A DNA stretch of 64,000 nucleotides from Actinacidiphila oryziradicis (lineage in GTDB: Bacteria > Actinomycetota > Actinomycetes > Streptomycetales > Streptomycetaceae), in NCBI RefSeq assembly GCF_005047355.1, contig NZ_SUMC01000030.1, forward strand, positions 1 to 64,000. Direction: 5' to 3'. The translations under genes and the position numbers were made by a program. This document shows, piece by piece, positions 9,021 through 17,882 of the stretch (the first letter of the stretch is position 1; every line of letters begins with the position of its first letter). The notes below the pieces were generated by a model. It made no database searches, was not told where the DNA came from, and saw only the letters and a program-made list of their open reading frames with translations.

Positions 9021-10799
9021 TCAGCCGCCCAGGTGTCGCTCCACGAAAGCCAGCTCCAAGCGCAACTGCTTGATCCGCTCGTCCACGACCAGTGACCCAT
9101 GCCCGGCGTCGTACCGGTACACCTCGTGCACTTTGCCGAGTTCTTCCAGCTGCCCGGCGTAATTGTCGATCTGCCGGATCGGGCAGCGCGGGTCGTTCAG
9201 CCCGGCGCTGATGTACACCGGAGCCCGTACCTTCCCCACGTACGTGATCGGCGACGACGCCTCGAACCGCTCCGGCACCTCCTGCGGCGACCCGCCGAAC
9301 AGCGTGCGGTCCAGCGCCTTGAGCGCCTCCATTTCGTCCTCGTACGCGGCGACATAGTCCGCGACAGGCACCGCGGCGAGCCCCACCGCCCACGCCTCCG
9401 GCTGGGTGCCCATTCCCAGCAGCGTCAGGAATCCGCCCCACGAGCCGCCGGCCAGTACCAGCTTCGCCGGATCGGCGAGCCCGGAGTCGATGGCCCACTC
9501 CCTGACCGCCGCGATGTCCTCCAGCTCGATCAGCCCGACCCGGTGCTTCAGCGCGTCCGTCCAATCGCGCCCGTACCCGGTGGAGCCGCGGTAGTTGACC
9601 CGTACGACCGCGAACCCGTGGTCCACCCAGGCCGCCGGACCGGCCGCGAACGCGTCGGAGTCGTGCCAGGCCGGGCCGCCGTGGATTTCGAAGACCGTCG
9701 GGAACGGCCCGGTCCCCTCGGGCTTCTGCACGAGCGCGTGCACCGTGCCGCCCGGCCCCTTGACCCACGCGTCCTCCACCGGCACGGAATCCGGCGCCGC
9801 GAGCCCCGGCGCCTCAAGCACCGTCTCGCCCGTGGTGGACCGCACCACCTGCGGCAGCGCCGCGGACGACCACAGGAACTCCACCGTCCCGTCCGGCCGC
9901 GCCGTCGCACCGCTGACCGACCCGGCGGGCGTGTCGAGCTGGGTCAGCTCACGGCTGCCGAGCTCGTACCGGAAGAGCTCGCTCCTGGCCCGGTACGAGT
10001 GCGCCACCAGCAGCGCCGAGCCGTCCGGGTACCACTCCGCGCCGACATCCCCCGGCAGATCGATCCCGAGCGCGGTCTCCTCGCCGGTCGCCACATCCCA
10101 TATGAACGGCTCCCAGCGCCCGCGCCGCTGGTGCGCCGCCAGCAGCCGCGTATCTCCCGCCACAGGAGCAAACCCGAGGCACTCCAGACCCAACTCCACG
10201 GTGCCGCCCCGGCTGTCGTCCAGCTCGGTCACCGTAGAGCCGTCCAGCAGCACCACTCGCAGGGAGGAGTGCATCGCATCCCCGTGCTCGGTGTGCTCGA
10301 TGACGATGAGCGTCCCGTCCTCCGACAGGTCGCCGACCCCGCCCGACTCGGCGTGCCGGTAGATCTCCACCGGCTCGCTCCCGGGGCGCGCCACATGGAT
10401 CGTCGTCCCGTCCTCGTCCGTGGACCGCCCCACCACCGCTGTCCCGTCGCGCCCCAGCGCCAGCCCCGCCGGATAGGACGCGGGCAGCCCCGGCACCGCG
10501 ACCTCGTCAGGTCCGCCGCCGAACGGCTGCCGCTGCCATACCCCGAACTCGTCCCCGTCGGTGTCGGCGAACCACCACACCCACTCCCCGTCCGGTGTCA
10601 GCGTCCCGTCCGACGTGCCTTTCGGCCGGTCCGTGACCTGCCGCTGTTCACCGGTCGTCCGGTCCCACGCATACAGCTCGAAGGTCCCCGTCGCGTTGGA
10701 CACGAAGAGGCTGCGCTCCGGGGCGTCCTGCGCCCACTCGGGGAGTCCGACGCGCGGCGCCCGGAATCGCTTCTCCCAGTCAGGAATTGAAATGCTCAT
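9021..10799 (-). CDS. S9 family (prolyl oligopeptidase-type) serine peptidase
   Basis: This encodes 592 residues starting MSISIPDWEKRF at 10799. The upstream part of the frame is Arg-rich and unlikely to be translated. An N-terminal beta-propeller (several WDxA/TPDG-type blades) is followed by an alpha/beta-hydrolase domain. The catalytic triad is visible: Ser453 in GGSWGG, Asp536 in GLNDPR and His567 in DAGHGS. S9 enzymes cleave short peptides after Pro or other small residues; no signal peptide is seen, so it is cytoplasmic. It is full length for an acyl-aminoacyl or oligopeptidase-like member. Confidence 0.92.
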   Translation of the reverse strand: MSISIPDWEKRFRAPRVGLPEWAQDAPERSLFVSNATGTFELYAWDRTTGEQRQVTDRPKGTSDGTLTPDGEWVWWFADTDGDEFGVWQRQPFGGGPDEVAVPGLPASYPAGLALGRDGTAVVGRSTDEDGTTIHVARPGSEPVEIYRHAESGGVGDLSEDGTLIVIEHTEHGDAMHSSLRVVLLDGSTVTELDDSRGGTVELGLECLGFAPVAGDTRLLAAHQRRGRWEPFIWDVATGEETALGIDLPGDVGAEWYPDGSALLVAHSYRARSELFRYELGSRELTQLDTPAGSVSGATARPDGTVEFLWSSAALPQVVRSTTGETVLEAPGLAAPDSVPVEDAWVKGPGGTVHALVQKPEGTGPFPTVFEIHGGPAWHDSDAFAAGPAAWVDHGFAVVRVNYRGSTGYGRDWTDALKHRVGLIELEDIAAVREWAIDSGLADPAKLVLAGGSWGGFLTLLGMGTQPEAWAVGLAAVPVADYVAAYEDEMEALKALDRTLFGGSPQEVPERFEASSPITYVGKVRAPVYISAGLNDPRCPIRQIDNYAGQLEELGKVHEVYRYDAGHGSLVVDERIKQLRLELAFVERHLGG

Positions 10800-10876
10800 C
10801 CACCTATCGTCCCGTACCGCCCCGGCCGATGGACGGTCACCCGGAACACCGGCACATCCGCGGCGGCTTCGGCTCG

Positions 10877-11083
10877 CTACAGCTTGTGTGCCAGCTCCTC
10901 GGACAGGGTCCGCGTCCACCTGGCGAGTTCCTCGCGGTGGTGGACCTGTCCCTCGCAGAGCGCGCTCACCTGCGAATCCGTGATCTTGTTGGGACCCCGC
11001 ATGCCGAGCAGGTCCGACATCTCCTTGAGTACCCACGCGAGCCGCTCCGCATCCGCGTGGCCGAGCGTAACCGATCCGGCCAT
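10877..11083 (-). CDS. Small hypothetical protein, 68 residues
   Basis: The start ATG at 11083 is preceded by a strong GAGGAGG ribosome site eight bases upstream. The frame continues far upstream only as low-quality sequence. The 68 residues are helical and hydrophilic (DAERLAWVLKEMSDLLGM, then a Trp/Arg-rich C-terminal helix). No domain is recognised. It lies just upstream of the S9 peptidase on the same strand (77 bases) and could share its transcript. Confidence 0.75.
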   Translation of the reverse strand: MAGSVTLGHADAERLAWVLKEMSDLLGMRGPNKITDSQVSALCEGQVHHREELARWTRTLSEELAHKL

Positions 11084-11285
11084 GGGCAACCTCCTCACCT
11101 GCCCTTTTAACCGTACGCCGGTGAGTGCGCGGTTGCAGGCGGACCGCGCCCCGGCCGGGGGTCGCCCCGGCTCCGCCGGGTACGTGGAGATTCTTACGAG
11201 ACTCTGACGCCACCGCCGATCACCTCCCTTCCCGTCGCCCCACTGACCACTGTGGTGCCATCCGCAGACAAGCACGGAGGCACTC

Positions 11286-12527
11286 GTGAGCAGCAAGCAC
11301 AAGTCGAGGACCAAGCGCCACTTCACCCTGGCCGGGGCCGGCATCCTGGCGGCGGTGGCAGCGGTGGCCACGGTCACCGTGGCATCGGCCAGCCAGGAGA
11401 AGCCCGGCCAGGAGAGGCTCAGCCAGGAGAGGCTCAGCCAGGCGGAGCCGCGCATGGCGCAGGCGGGGAACGCCGTCTTCGTCCAGGGAAACGAGCTGGG
11501 CGGCAACACCGTCCACGCCTTCAAACGTGCCGCCGACGGCGCTCTCGCCGAAGCCGGCACCTATTCCACCGGCGGGCTCGGCGGCAGCCAGATCAACGCC
11601 CCCACCGACTCGCTCGCCTCCCAGGGCTCCCTCGTCCACGACCGGCGCTCCGGCCTGCTCCTGGCTGTCAACGCGGGCAGCAACACGGTCACGGCCTTCC
11701 ACGCCGCAGGTGTCAAGCTCACCGCACGCCAAGTCATCGCATCCGGCGGTGACTTCCCCTCCAGCATCACGGTCTCCGGCAAGCTCGCCTACGTACTCGA
11801 CGCGGGCGGCACCGGCACCATCCAGGGCTACCGCATCACCAAGGACGGCCTGACCCCCCTCACCGGATCCAGCCGTTCCCTCGGCCTGGCCAACAAGGCG
11901 GTCCCGCTCTTCTCCAGCTCCCCGGGCCAGATCGCCTTCACCCCGGACGGCCACGACCTCGTCGTCACGACCAAGTCCGCGAACATCGTCGAGGTTTTTC
12001 CGCTGGCCAACGACGGCACCCCCGCCACCGCCAAGCCCGTCTCCACCCCCTCCGCCGGTGCTGTCCCCTTCGCCATCACCTTCGACCGCCGCGACCACCT
12101 CCTGATCGGGGAGGCCGGGAAATCAACCGTCACCACCTATCAGGTGCGCCGCGACGGCAGCCTCAAGGTCCTCCAGGCCCCGCTCACCAACGGCCAGCAG
12201 GTCCTCTGCTGGCTGGAGCGCGCCGGAAAATTCTTCTACGGCGGCAATACCGGAAACTCCACCGTCTCCGGCTACGTCCAGGACAAGCACGGCAAACTCG
12301 CCCTCAGCAACGAGGCCGGTATCGCCGCCGCCCCCTCTCCGCAGTCCCAGGGGGTCATCGACCTCGCCGTCACCCCCGACGCCAAGTTCCTCTATGTCCA
12401 GAACGCCACCTCCGGCACCATCGACGGCTTCCGCGTCGGCCGCACCGGCGCTCTCACCAAGGTCGCCACCACGACGGGCCTCCCGGCCTTCGGCAAGTCC
12501 GGCATGGAGGGCATCGTCGCGGACTGA
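11286..12527 (+). CDS. Secreted lactonase-like beta-propeller protein
   Basis: This encodes 413 residues from GTG at 11286. A Sec-type signal peptide (RTKRH then a 20-residue hydrophobic stretch ending ASAS) precedes a seven-bladed propeller of the 6-phosphogluconolactonase/YncE type (repeating blades such as SPGQIAFTPDGHDLVV and VIDLAVTPDAKFLYVQN). After the signal peptide a short tandem repeat, QERLSQERLSQ, matches an 18-base DNA duplication. Secreted members are poorly characterised, and a true lactonase activity is not shown by the sequence. Confidence 0.85.
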   Translation: MSSKHKSRTKRHFTLAGAGILAAVAAVATVTVASASQEKPGQERLSQERLSQAEPRMAQAGNAVFVQGNELGGNTVHAFKRAADGALAEAGTYSTGGLGGSQINAPTDSLASQGSLVHDRRSGLLLAVNAGSNTVTAFHAAGVKLTARQVIASGGDFPSSITVSGKLAYVLDAGGTGTIQGYRITKDGLTPLTGSSRSLGLANKAVPLFSSSPGQIAFTPDGHDLVVTTKSANIVEVFPLANDGTPATAKPVSTPSAGAVPFAITFDRRDHLLIGEAGKSTVTTYQVRRDGSLKVLQAPLTNGQQVLCWLERAGKFFYGGNTGNSTVSGYVQDKHGKLALSNEAGIAAAPSPQSQGVIDLAVTPDAKFLYVQNATSGTIDGFRVGRTGALTKVATTTGLPAFGKSGMEGIVAD

Positions 12528-12548
12528 CCGCCGGCCGGGGAAGCAGGA

Positions 12549-12578
12549 ATCCCGCCCGTCGGGGGAGACAGGCGGGAT
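12549..12578. terminator. Probable terminator between convergent genes
   Basis: ATCCCGCC (12549-12556) pairs with GGCGGGAT (12571-12578) across a 14-base loop. It lies just after the lactonase stop and before the convergent ATP-grasp gene. Confidence 0.5.
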
Positions 12579-12615
12579 GCCGGCGCGCGCAGGGGCTGGT
12601 CGTCAGCGGTGCGGG

Positions 12616-13677
12616 TCACTGGACCAGGTGGGCCCCGGCAGGCATGCGGGCGGGCTCGATCTCGGTCGCGGTTTCGGTGATCGCGACACGACCGCCCAGG
12701 CGGGGTACGACGAGAGGGCCGGGGTCGCCGTGGAGAATGAGGCGGACGGCTGCCCAGTAGAGGTTGACGCCGGTGAAGGCGGTCTGGAAGAGCCCGGCGG
12801 AGGGCCGGGGGTTGGCTTCGAGGAGAACCGGCCGGCCGTGCCAATGGCGCAACTGGACGTTGGAGAGATAGGCGAGCTCGAAGTGGCTGACGAGGCGGTG
12901 TGCGATGGCGGTGAGTGCGGGATCGTCCAGCAGGAAGCGATAGCGGCCGTGCTTGGAGCGGGCGATGCTGGCGACCATTGCGCCGCCGGGGGCGGAGAGG
13001 CAGTCGATGCTGATTTCCGGGCCGTCGAGATAGGGCATCACGATGAATTCGGGAACGGTGCCATCCTCATCGATGGCGTGCTGCATCGCGTTGGCCACTG
13101 CGTCAACGGTGGCCACCGGTCGGGGGGCTGCGAGCAGATCCTTCACCCGCAGCGGACGGTCGTCGAGGATACGGAAGCCGAAGGCGGAGAACTCCCCGGC
13201 AGGTTTGATGCAAACGGTCTCGCTGACCTGCGAGATCTCCTTCACCGCTGAGCGCAGCCCGTCGGCATCGGAGACGATCCGCCAGTCGGGCACCGGGATG
13301 CCGGCCGCGCGGGCGGCCTCGTAGGTGCGTCCTTTGCTGGTCAGTACGGACACGACGGGAGCCGGCGAGCTCATGAGTTTGGTGCCGGCCTCCGCGAAGG
13401 CGTCGGTGTGGGGGGCGAGGGCGTCAAGGCGGCGGGGCGGGATGAGTACGTCAATGGCATGCCGACGGCAGAAGTCCAGGGCGAATTCTGCGTAGGCCTC
13501 GTTGCTGACCAGGCGGGGCTCGGTAGCGCTCACGTCGAAGGCCGTGAGGGCCGGGGCATCCGGGTCGACGTTGGTGCCGTAGACGCGGACCGGGGTGCCA
13601 TCGGGATTGTCCCTCAGCATCCGGATGACCTGGGTCGTGGCGACCCCCGCGCTGCTGAGCCAGATGCGAATGGCTAT
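12616..13677 (-). CDS. ATP-grasp domain protein, start codon unusual
   Basis: The frame encodes an ATP-grasp ligase-type protein: a Rossmann-like pre-domain (IRIWLSSAG ... VIRMLRDNP), an ATP-grasp core (VCIKPAGEFSAFGFR, FIVMPYLDGPEISIDCLS) and the metal-binding end VLLEANPRPSAGL. The first ATG at 13620 would remove the first beta-strand of the pre-domain. Upstream in frame there is no ATG, GTG or TTG next to the good AAAGGAG site at 13684-13690, only ATA at 13677 (6 bases away) and ATT at 13671 (12 bases away). The listed start is ATA; the gene may use a rare start or have lost it. The substrate is unknown and no peptide or ligase partner lies nearby. Confidence 0.65.
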   Translation of the reverse strand: MAIRIWLSSAGVATTQVIRMLRDNPDGTPVRVYGTNVDPDAPALTAFDVSATEPRLVSNEAYAEFALDFCRRHAIDVLIPPRRLDALAPHTDAFAEAGTKLMSSPAPVVSVLTSKGRTYEAARAAGIPVPDWRIVSDADGLRSAVKEISQVSETVCIKPAGEFSAFGFRILDDRPLRVKDLLAAPRPVATVDAVANAMQHAIDEDGTVPEFIVMPYLDGPEISIDCLSAPGGAMVASIARSKHGRYRFLLDDPALTAIAHRLVSHFELAYLSNVQLRHWHGRPVLLEANPRPSAGLFQTAFTGVNLYWAAVRLILHGDPGPLVVPRLGGRVAITETATEIEPARMPAGAHLVQ

Positions 13678-13920
13678 AGCGGGCTCCTTTCGGGCCGAGT
13701 TTGTGTGTGAAGCGGATCATAGCCCCGACATGTTGCCTGGCCTGTTCGGCTACGTCTCATTCAGCCCCCGTCCCATCCCACTCAAGTCCGCGCGGATGCC
13801 AAAACCCGCGCAAAGCCAGTAGTTGGCGCATTACGGATCGGAAGCGCCCATACGGGCGGCTGGGGGGTTATCTCTTGACGCACTTCAAGATGGACATGAG
13901 CACGAGCATGTACATGTGAA

Positions 13921-14268
13921 TTAGAGGCCGCGCGAATAGGTGGGGCGGGTGAAGGAGCGGGGCGAGGGGCAAGTCTGGCAAGGCGGAGGTGGGGGCACCT
14001 CCTGGGGGCACCTCCCGGCCGAAGGCTGGGGGAGGTAGCTGGGGGTGGGGGCACCTCCCGGCCGAAGGCTGGGGGCGAGGCGACGCGATGGGGGTGCCCC
14101 CTGCTCGAGCGGAGCCGAGAGCTTGGTGGGGGCACCTCCCGGACGGAGTCTGGGGGAGAGTCGTCGACCGACACCGACGGCAACACTTCCAGGCGCCCCC
14201 GCCGACGGAGTCGGCTGATGTCACAGCTCGGCACGCGACGCCGCCCCACCTATTCGCGCGGCCTCTAA
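13921..14268. mobile_element. MITE-like element with 28-bp terminal inverted repeats
   Basis: The ends at 13921-13948 and 14241-14268 are exact inverted copies over 28 bases, beginning TTAGAGGCCGCGCGAATAGG. The outermost TA of each end could be a TA target duplication, as made by IS630/mariner-type transposases. The 290-bp interior has no coding sequence and holds several copies of a palindromic unit containing GGGGGCACCTCCCGGCCGAA. It has the size and form of a non-autonomous miniature element. Confidence 0.75.
14003..14160. repeat. Iterated palindromic GC units inside the MITE
   Basis: A 30-base unit containing GGCACCTCCCGGCCGAAGGC occurs at 14003-14032 and 14046-14075. A diverged version ending GGAGTCTGGGGGAGAG lies at 14125-14160. 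Each can fold on itself. Confidence 0.6.
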
Positions 14269-14304
14269 ATGGCCGAGCACCCCCTGGCCCGAACCGGCGG
14301 GCCC

Positions 14305-16770
14305 TCACCTGGTCGTCGAATGGTCTTCGGCGAGCGGCTGCTCACACCAGATCGTCTTGCCCTCGCGGCTGTGCCGGGTGCCCCAGCGCCGGGTCAGCTG
14401 GGCCACGAGAAGCAGACCGCGTCCGCCTTCGTCGAAGACACGGGTACGGCGCATGTGCGGAGCGGTGCTGCTGGCGTCGGAAACCTCGCAGATCAAGGCG
14501 GTGTCCTTGATCAGGCGCAGCTGGATGGGCGTAGCCCCGTAGCGGATGGCGTTGGTGACCAGTTCGCTCACCACCAGCTCGGTGACGAAGCCCATACCTT
14601 CCAGCCCCCAGGTCTCCAGCCGGCGGGAGGCCCAGGAGCGGGTGTCGGCGACGACAGCTGGATCGGCCGGCACGTCCATGATGGCGACCCGGTCCTCGTG
14701 CAGGGCATGGGTGCGGGCGATCAGCAGGGCTACGTCATCGCTGGGGTGCTCCGGCAGCAGCGCGTCGAGTACGGCGTCGCAGCGTTCCGCCAGTGAGGTG
14801 GCGGGCCTGGCAAGGGCACGGCCGAGCTGCTCGAGACCCTCATCGATGTCCCCGCCGCGAGAGCTGATCAGGCCATCGGTGTACAGGACGATCTCGCTCC
14901 CGTCCGGCAGTTCCAGCTCGGAGGTCTCGAAGGGCAGACCGCCCAGGCCCAGCGGAGGACCGGGAGCCACATGGGGGAAGACGATGGTGCCGTCCGGGGT
15001 GAGGACAACCGGCGGGGGATGGCCGGCGCAGGCGAAGGAGCAGTTGCGGGTGATGGGGTTGTACACCGCATACATGCAGGTCGCCGTGGTGTCCGAGGTG
15101 CGCGCCTCTCCAGGGTCGGTGACCTCTACGGCGTCGTGGTGGGTGACCAGGTCGTCCAGATGAGTGAGCAGCTCGTCGGGGGGCAGGTCCACATCGGCGA
15201 GAGTGCGTACTGCGGTGCGCAGGCCGCACATGGTGGCGGCGGCGTGGATGCCGTGGCCGACCACGTCGCCGACCACCAGGGCGAGCCGGGCGCCCGACAG
15301 AGCGATCACATCGAACCAATCGCCACCGACGCCGAACTCGGAGCTTGCCGGCAGATACCGGAAGGCGGCCTCCAATGAGGGCCGCCAGGGAAGCTGCTTG
15401 GGGAGCAGGCTGCGCTGGAGTGCGAGGGCAGCGGTGTGCTCCCGGGTGAAGCGACGGGCATTGTCCAGACAGACCGCGGCCCGGGTCACCAGTTCCTCGG
15501 CGAGGACAAGATCCTCCTGTTCGAACGGCTCGTTCGGCCACGATCGGCAGAATACCGTCACACCCAGGGTCACCCCTCGTGCGCATACCGGTACAAACAG
15601 CCACGAGTGGAAGCCGTACCGTTCGGACGTCTCGGCGCGGGCCGGATCGTTCGCGAACCACTGGACGACGTTTGAGTCCATGGCCCGGAGCAGCAAAGGG
15701 CGGCCCGAGGCCAGGCAGCGGGCCGGGGGTGTCTGCCCCGGGTAGACGTCAACCTCCCCCACTTCGGCCAAGGCCTCGGGGGCACCTTCGTTGACAGACC
15801 GATGAGCCATGCGGCGCAGCCTGGCACCAGCGGTGACCGGGCCGGGCTCGTCGCCGTGGAGCAGGGGCTCGAGCAGGTCGACGCTGATGAAGTCGGCGAG
15901 CCGGGGGACGGCGACGTCGGCCAGTTCCTGCGCGGTCCCCCTCAGGTCCAGAGTGCTCCCGATGTGCATGCTGGCCTCGTTCAAGATGGCGAGCCGCTCC
16001 CTGTAGCGGTGCTGCTTGGTGACATCGTGAGCGGTGGCGCACACGCCGAGCGACTGTCCGGCCCGGCCGCGCAGCGGGGATGCGGTGGCCGAAAAGATGT
16101 GGTCATGGTCCGGGTCGGCCGGGGTGCGCCCGCGGATGGTGAAGGCGGCCGTCGCGAAGCCGGTGTCCATCGCCTCGCGCAGGTGCCTTTCCAAATGGTC
16201 GACGTCCGGGCCGGTCAGGACATCCTGCGGCTGTCGTACCCGGCGCTCCTGCTGCGACGTGCCGATCATGCGATTCATCGCGGTGTTCTGCCATACCCAC
16301 CGCATATGTGTGTCGTAGACGGCGAGAGCGATCGGTGAGCCGCTGAACAGCCAGTCCAGCATGGCCTGCCCGTTCTGGGACGCGAAGGATTCCTCCGGCT
16401 CGGTCACCATCAGCAGCCACTGGCGGTCGCCGCGGTGGGAAAGGGCGTACGCCTGTGCGGGCAGTGTCAGGAGACGATGGTCCGCGTGCCGCACTGTCAG
16501 CTCGCCGCTCCACCCGTCCCGGACTGCTGAGAGCGCCCTGTCGCCAGAGGCGAGGATGCGGGCCACCGGCTGTCCCACGACCTGTCCGGCGAGATAGCCC
16601 AGCAGCAGGTGAGCGCCGGGGCTCCAGCCTGTCACCGTGCCCGCTTCATCGACTGTGATCATGGCGGCTCGCGGAGTGCCGACGGGGGTCGCCGGAAGCT
16701 GATCGCGTTCACTCCGGAAGGCATCGAAGCCGCTCATCGCTGTTTGCCTCGCTTCGGCGGGACCCTTCAT
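14305..16770 (-). CDS. PAS/GAF/SpoIIE phosphatase/HATPase multidomain sensor
   Basis: This encodes 821 residues from ATG at 16770, chosen for the GGAG six bases upstream. Domains in order are: PAS (about 25-130), a second PAS (about 135-250), GAF (about 270-430), a SpoIIE-type PP2C phosphatase (about 455-660) with intact GGDWFD and GDVVGHG metal motifs, and a C-terminal anti-sigma-type HATPase (about 680-815; ELVVSELVTNAIRYG). Such proteins read a signal and dephosphorylate anti-sigma-factor antagonists while carrying their own kinase-like domain. No sigma factor or antagonist gene lies beside it. Confidence 0.92.
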   Translation of the reverse strand: MKGPAEARQTAMSGFDAFRSERDQLPATPVGTPRAAMITVDEAGTVTGWSPGAHLLLGYLAGQVVGQPVARILASGDRALSAVRDGWSGELTVRHADHRLLTLPAQAYALSHRGDRQWLLMVTEPEESFASQNGQAMLDWLFSGSPIALAVYDTHMRWVWQNTAMNRMIGTSQQERRVRQPQDVLTGPDVDHLERHLREAMDTGFATAAFTIRGRTPADPDHDHIFSATASPLRGRAGQSLGVCATAHDVTKQHRYRERLAILNEASMHIGSTLDLRGTAQELADVAVPRLADFISVDLLEPLLHGDEPGPVTAGARLRRMAHRSVNEGAPEALAEVGEVDVYPGQTPPARCLASGRPLLLRAMDSNVVQWFANDPARAETSERYGFHSWLFVPVCARGVTLGVTVFCRSWPNEPFEQEDLVLAEELVTRAAVCLDNARRFTREHTAALALQRSLLPKQLPWRPSLEAAFRYLPASSEFGVGGDWFDVIALSGARLALVVGDVVGHGIHAAATMCGLRTAVRTLADVDLPPDELLTHLDDLVTHHDAVEVTDPGEARTSDTTATCMYAVYNPITRNCSFACAGHPPPVVLTPDGTIVFPHVAPGPPLGLGGLPFETSELELPDGSEIVLYTDGLISSRGGDIDEGLEQLGRALARPATSLAERCDAVLDALLPEHPSDDVALLIARTHALHEDRVAIMDVPADPAVVADTRSWASRRLETWGLEGMGFVTELVVSELVTNAIRYGATPIQLRLIKDTALICEVSDASSTAPHMRRTRVFDEGGRGLLLVAQLTRRWGTRHSREGKTIWCEQPLAEDHSTTR

Positions 16771-17058
16771 TCGTTCTCCGCGAGCCACGTCCTAGTCCAA
16801 GAATGGTCCCCCGCGAAGACACAAGCAAATGTCCGGTTTCGCCTCCTCCGGCCGGCCCCGGACGTGCACCTCAGCTGGCTGCCAAGATAGCTCCGGGGCT
16901 GGTCACCAGGGGGACCTCATCTCTGTCATGATCGACGTCCGAAGGGCCCCAGTCCCTGTACTCGCCGGCGGCAGGGACGGCTTCGCGCCTGAGCTTGCGG
17001 AGAGCGGTGGTCCAGGCGCGCGACTCGCCGGTGCAGGTGGCGTCAGAAGGGTGAACGG

Positions 17059-17793
17059 ATGAGCGCGCGTTTCGAGGAGATCGATTGGCGCCCGACGTCG
17101 ATGGGCGACATCAGCCTGCGGCGTCGACGGGACCCGGCGTCGGGCGATGACGTGTACGAGGTGAAGCTCGGCGACGAGTTCTTGATGTCCAGCCTCTTCA
17201 CAGCGGGCGAGATCGCGCTCACCCGGCTGGGCCTGGCGAAGCTGCCGAGCGCCGAACTGGATGTGGCCGTGGGCGGCCTCGGTCTCGGTTACACCGCTCA
17301 GGCGGCGTTGGACGACCCACGTGTGCGCTCGCTGATCGTGGTCGAGGCGCTCGGCGAAGTGATCGAGTGGCACAAGCGCGGGCTGGTACCGCTGGGCGCT
17401 CGGTTGGCGTCGGATTCCCGCTGCCGACTGGTCCAAGGCGATTTCTTCGCGATGGTCGGCGATCGCTGTGGTCTGGATCCCCGGACACCGGACCGTCGTT
17501 TCCACGCCATCCTGCTGGACGTCGACCATTCGCCGCGCCATGTGCTGCACCCACGTCACGCGGCGCTCTACCAGCCTGCGGGCCTGCGTGCTCTCGCCGA
17601 TCGTCTCCACCCTGACGGTGTCTTCGCTCTGTGGTCGAACGACCCGCCGGACGAGCAGTTCAACTCCGCACTCGCGGAGGTCTTCGCGGAATCAGAAGCC
17701 CACGTCGTCGACTTCGACAACCCGCTGCAGGGGGGAACCGCGACCAACACCGTCTATGTGGGGAGGAAGCGAGCGGGCACGGACCCGAGGTAG
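17059..17793 (+). CDS. Spermidine synthase-like methyltransferase-fold protein
   Basis: This encodes 244 residues. A SAM/decarboxy-SAM binding Rossmann fold is seen in DVAVGGLGLGYTAQAAL, then LIVVEALGEVIEWH and AILLDVDHSP. These match the spermidine-synthase superfamily (spermine/spermidine synthase-like). The Asp of the usual catalytic motif is present as LLDVDHSP. The gene stands alone and ends at a strong terminator. True polyamine activity is not certain, because many actinobacterial members have unknown substrates. Confidence 0.75.
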   Translation: MSARFEEIDWRPTSMGDISLRRRRDPASGDDVYEVKLGDEFLMSSLFTAGEIALTRLGLAKLPSAELDVAVGGLGLGYTAQAALDDPRVRSLIVVEALGEVIEWHKRGLVPLGARLASDSRCRLVQGDFFAMVGDRCGLDPRTPDRRFHAILLDVDHSPRHVLHPRHAALYQPAGLRALADRLHPDGVFALWSNDPPDEQFNSALAEVFAESEAHVVDFDNPLQGGTATNTVYVGRKRAGTDPR

Positions 17794-17836
17794 AGGTGGA
17801 AGGGACCAGCGCGCTCCCCCGGTCGCCACGAGGGCG

Positions 17837-17877
17837 GCCGGTGTGACGCCGGGGCTCACCGCCGGCGTCACACCGGC
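17837..17877. terminator. Bidirectional terminator
   Basis: A perfect 16-bp stem, GCCGGTGTGACGCCGG at 17837-17852 and its complement at 17862-17877, with a 9-base loop. It lies between the convergent spermidine-synthase-like gene and the next gene on the minus strand. Confidence 0.85.
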
Positions 17878-17882
17878 ATTGG

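Noticed and set aside
9021..11213. Longer start for the S9 peptidase at 11213
   Set aside because: The extra 138 residues are Arg/Gly-rich without conserved sequence and overlap the 68-residue gene. The start at 10799 gives a normal-length peptidase.
14003..14160. CRISPR-like array in the MITE interior
   Set aside because: Only two or three GC-rich palindromic units without unique spacers of constant length, and no cas genes nearby.
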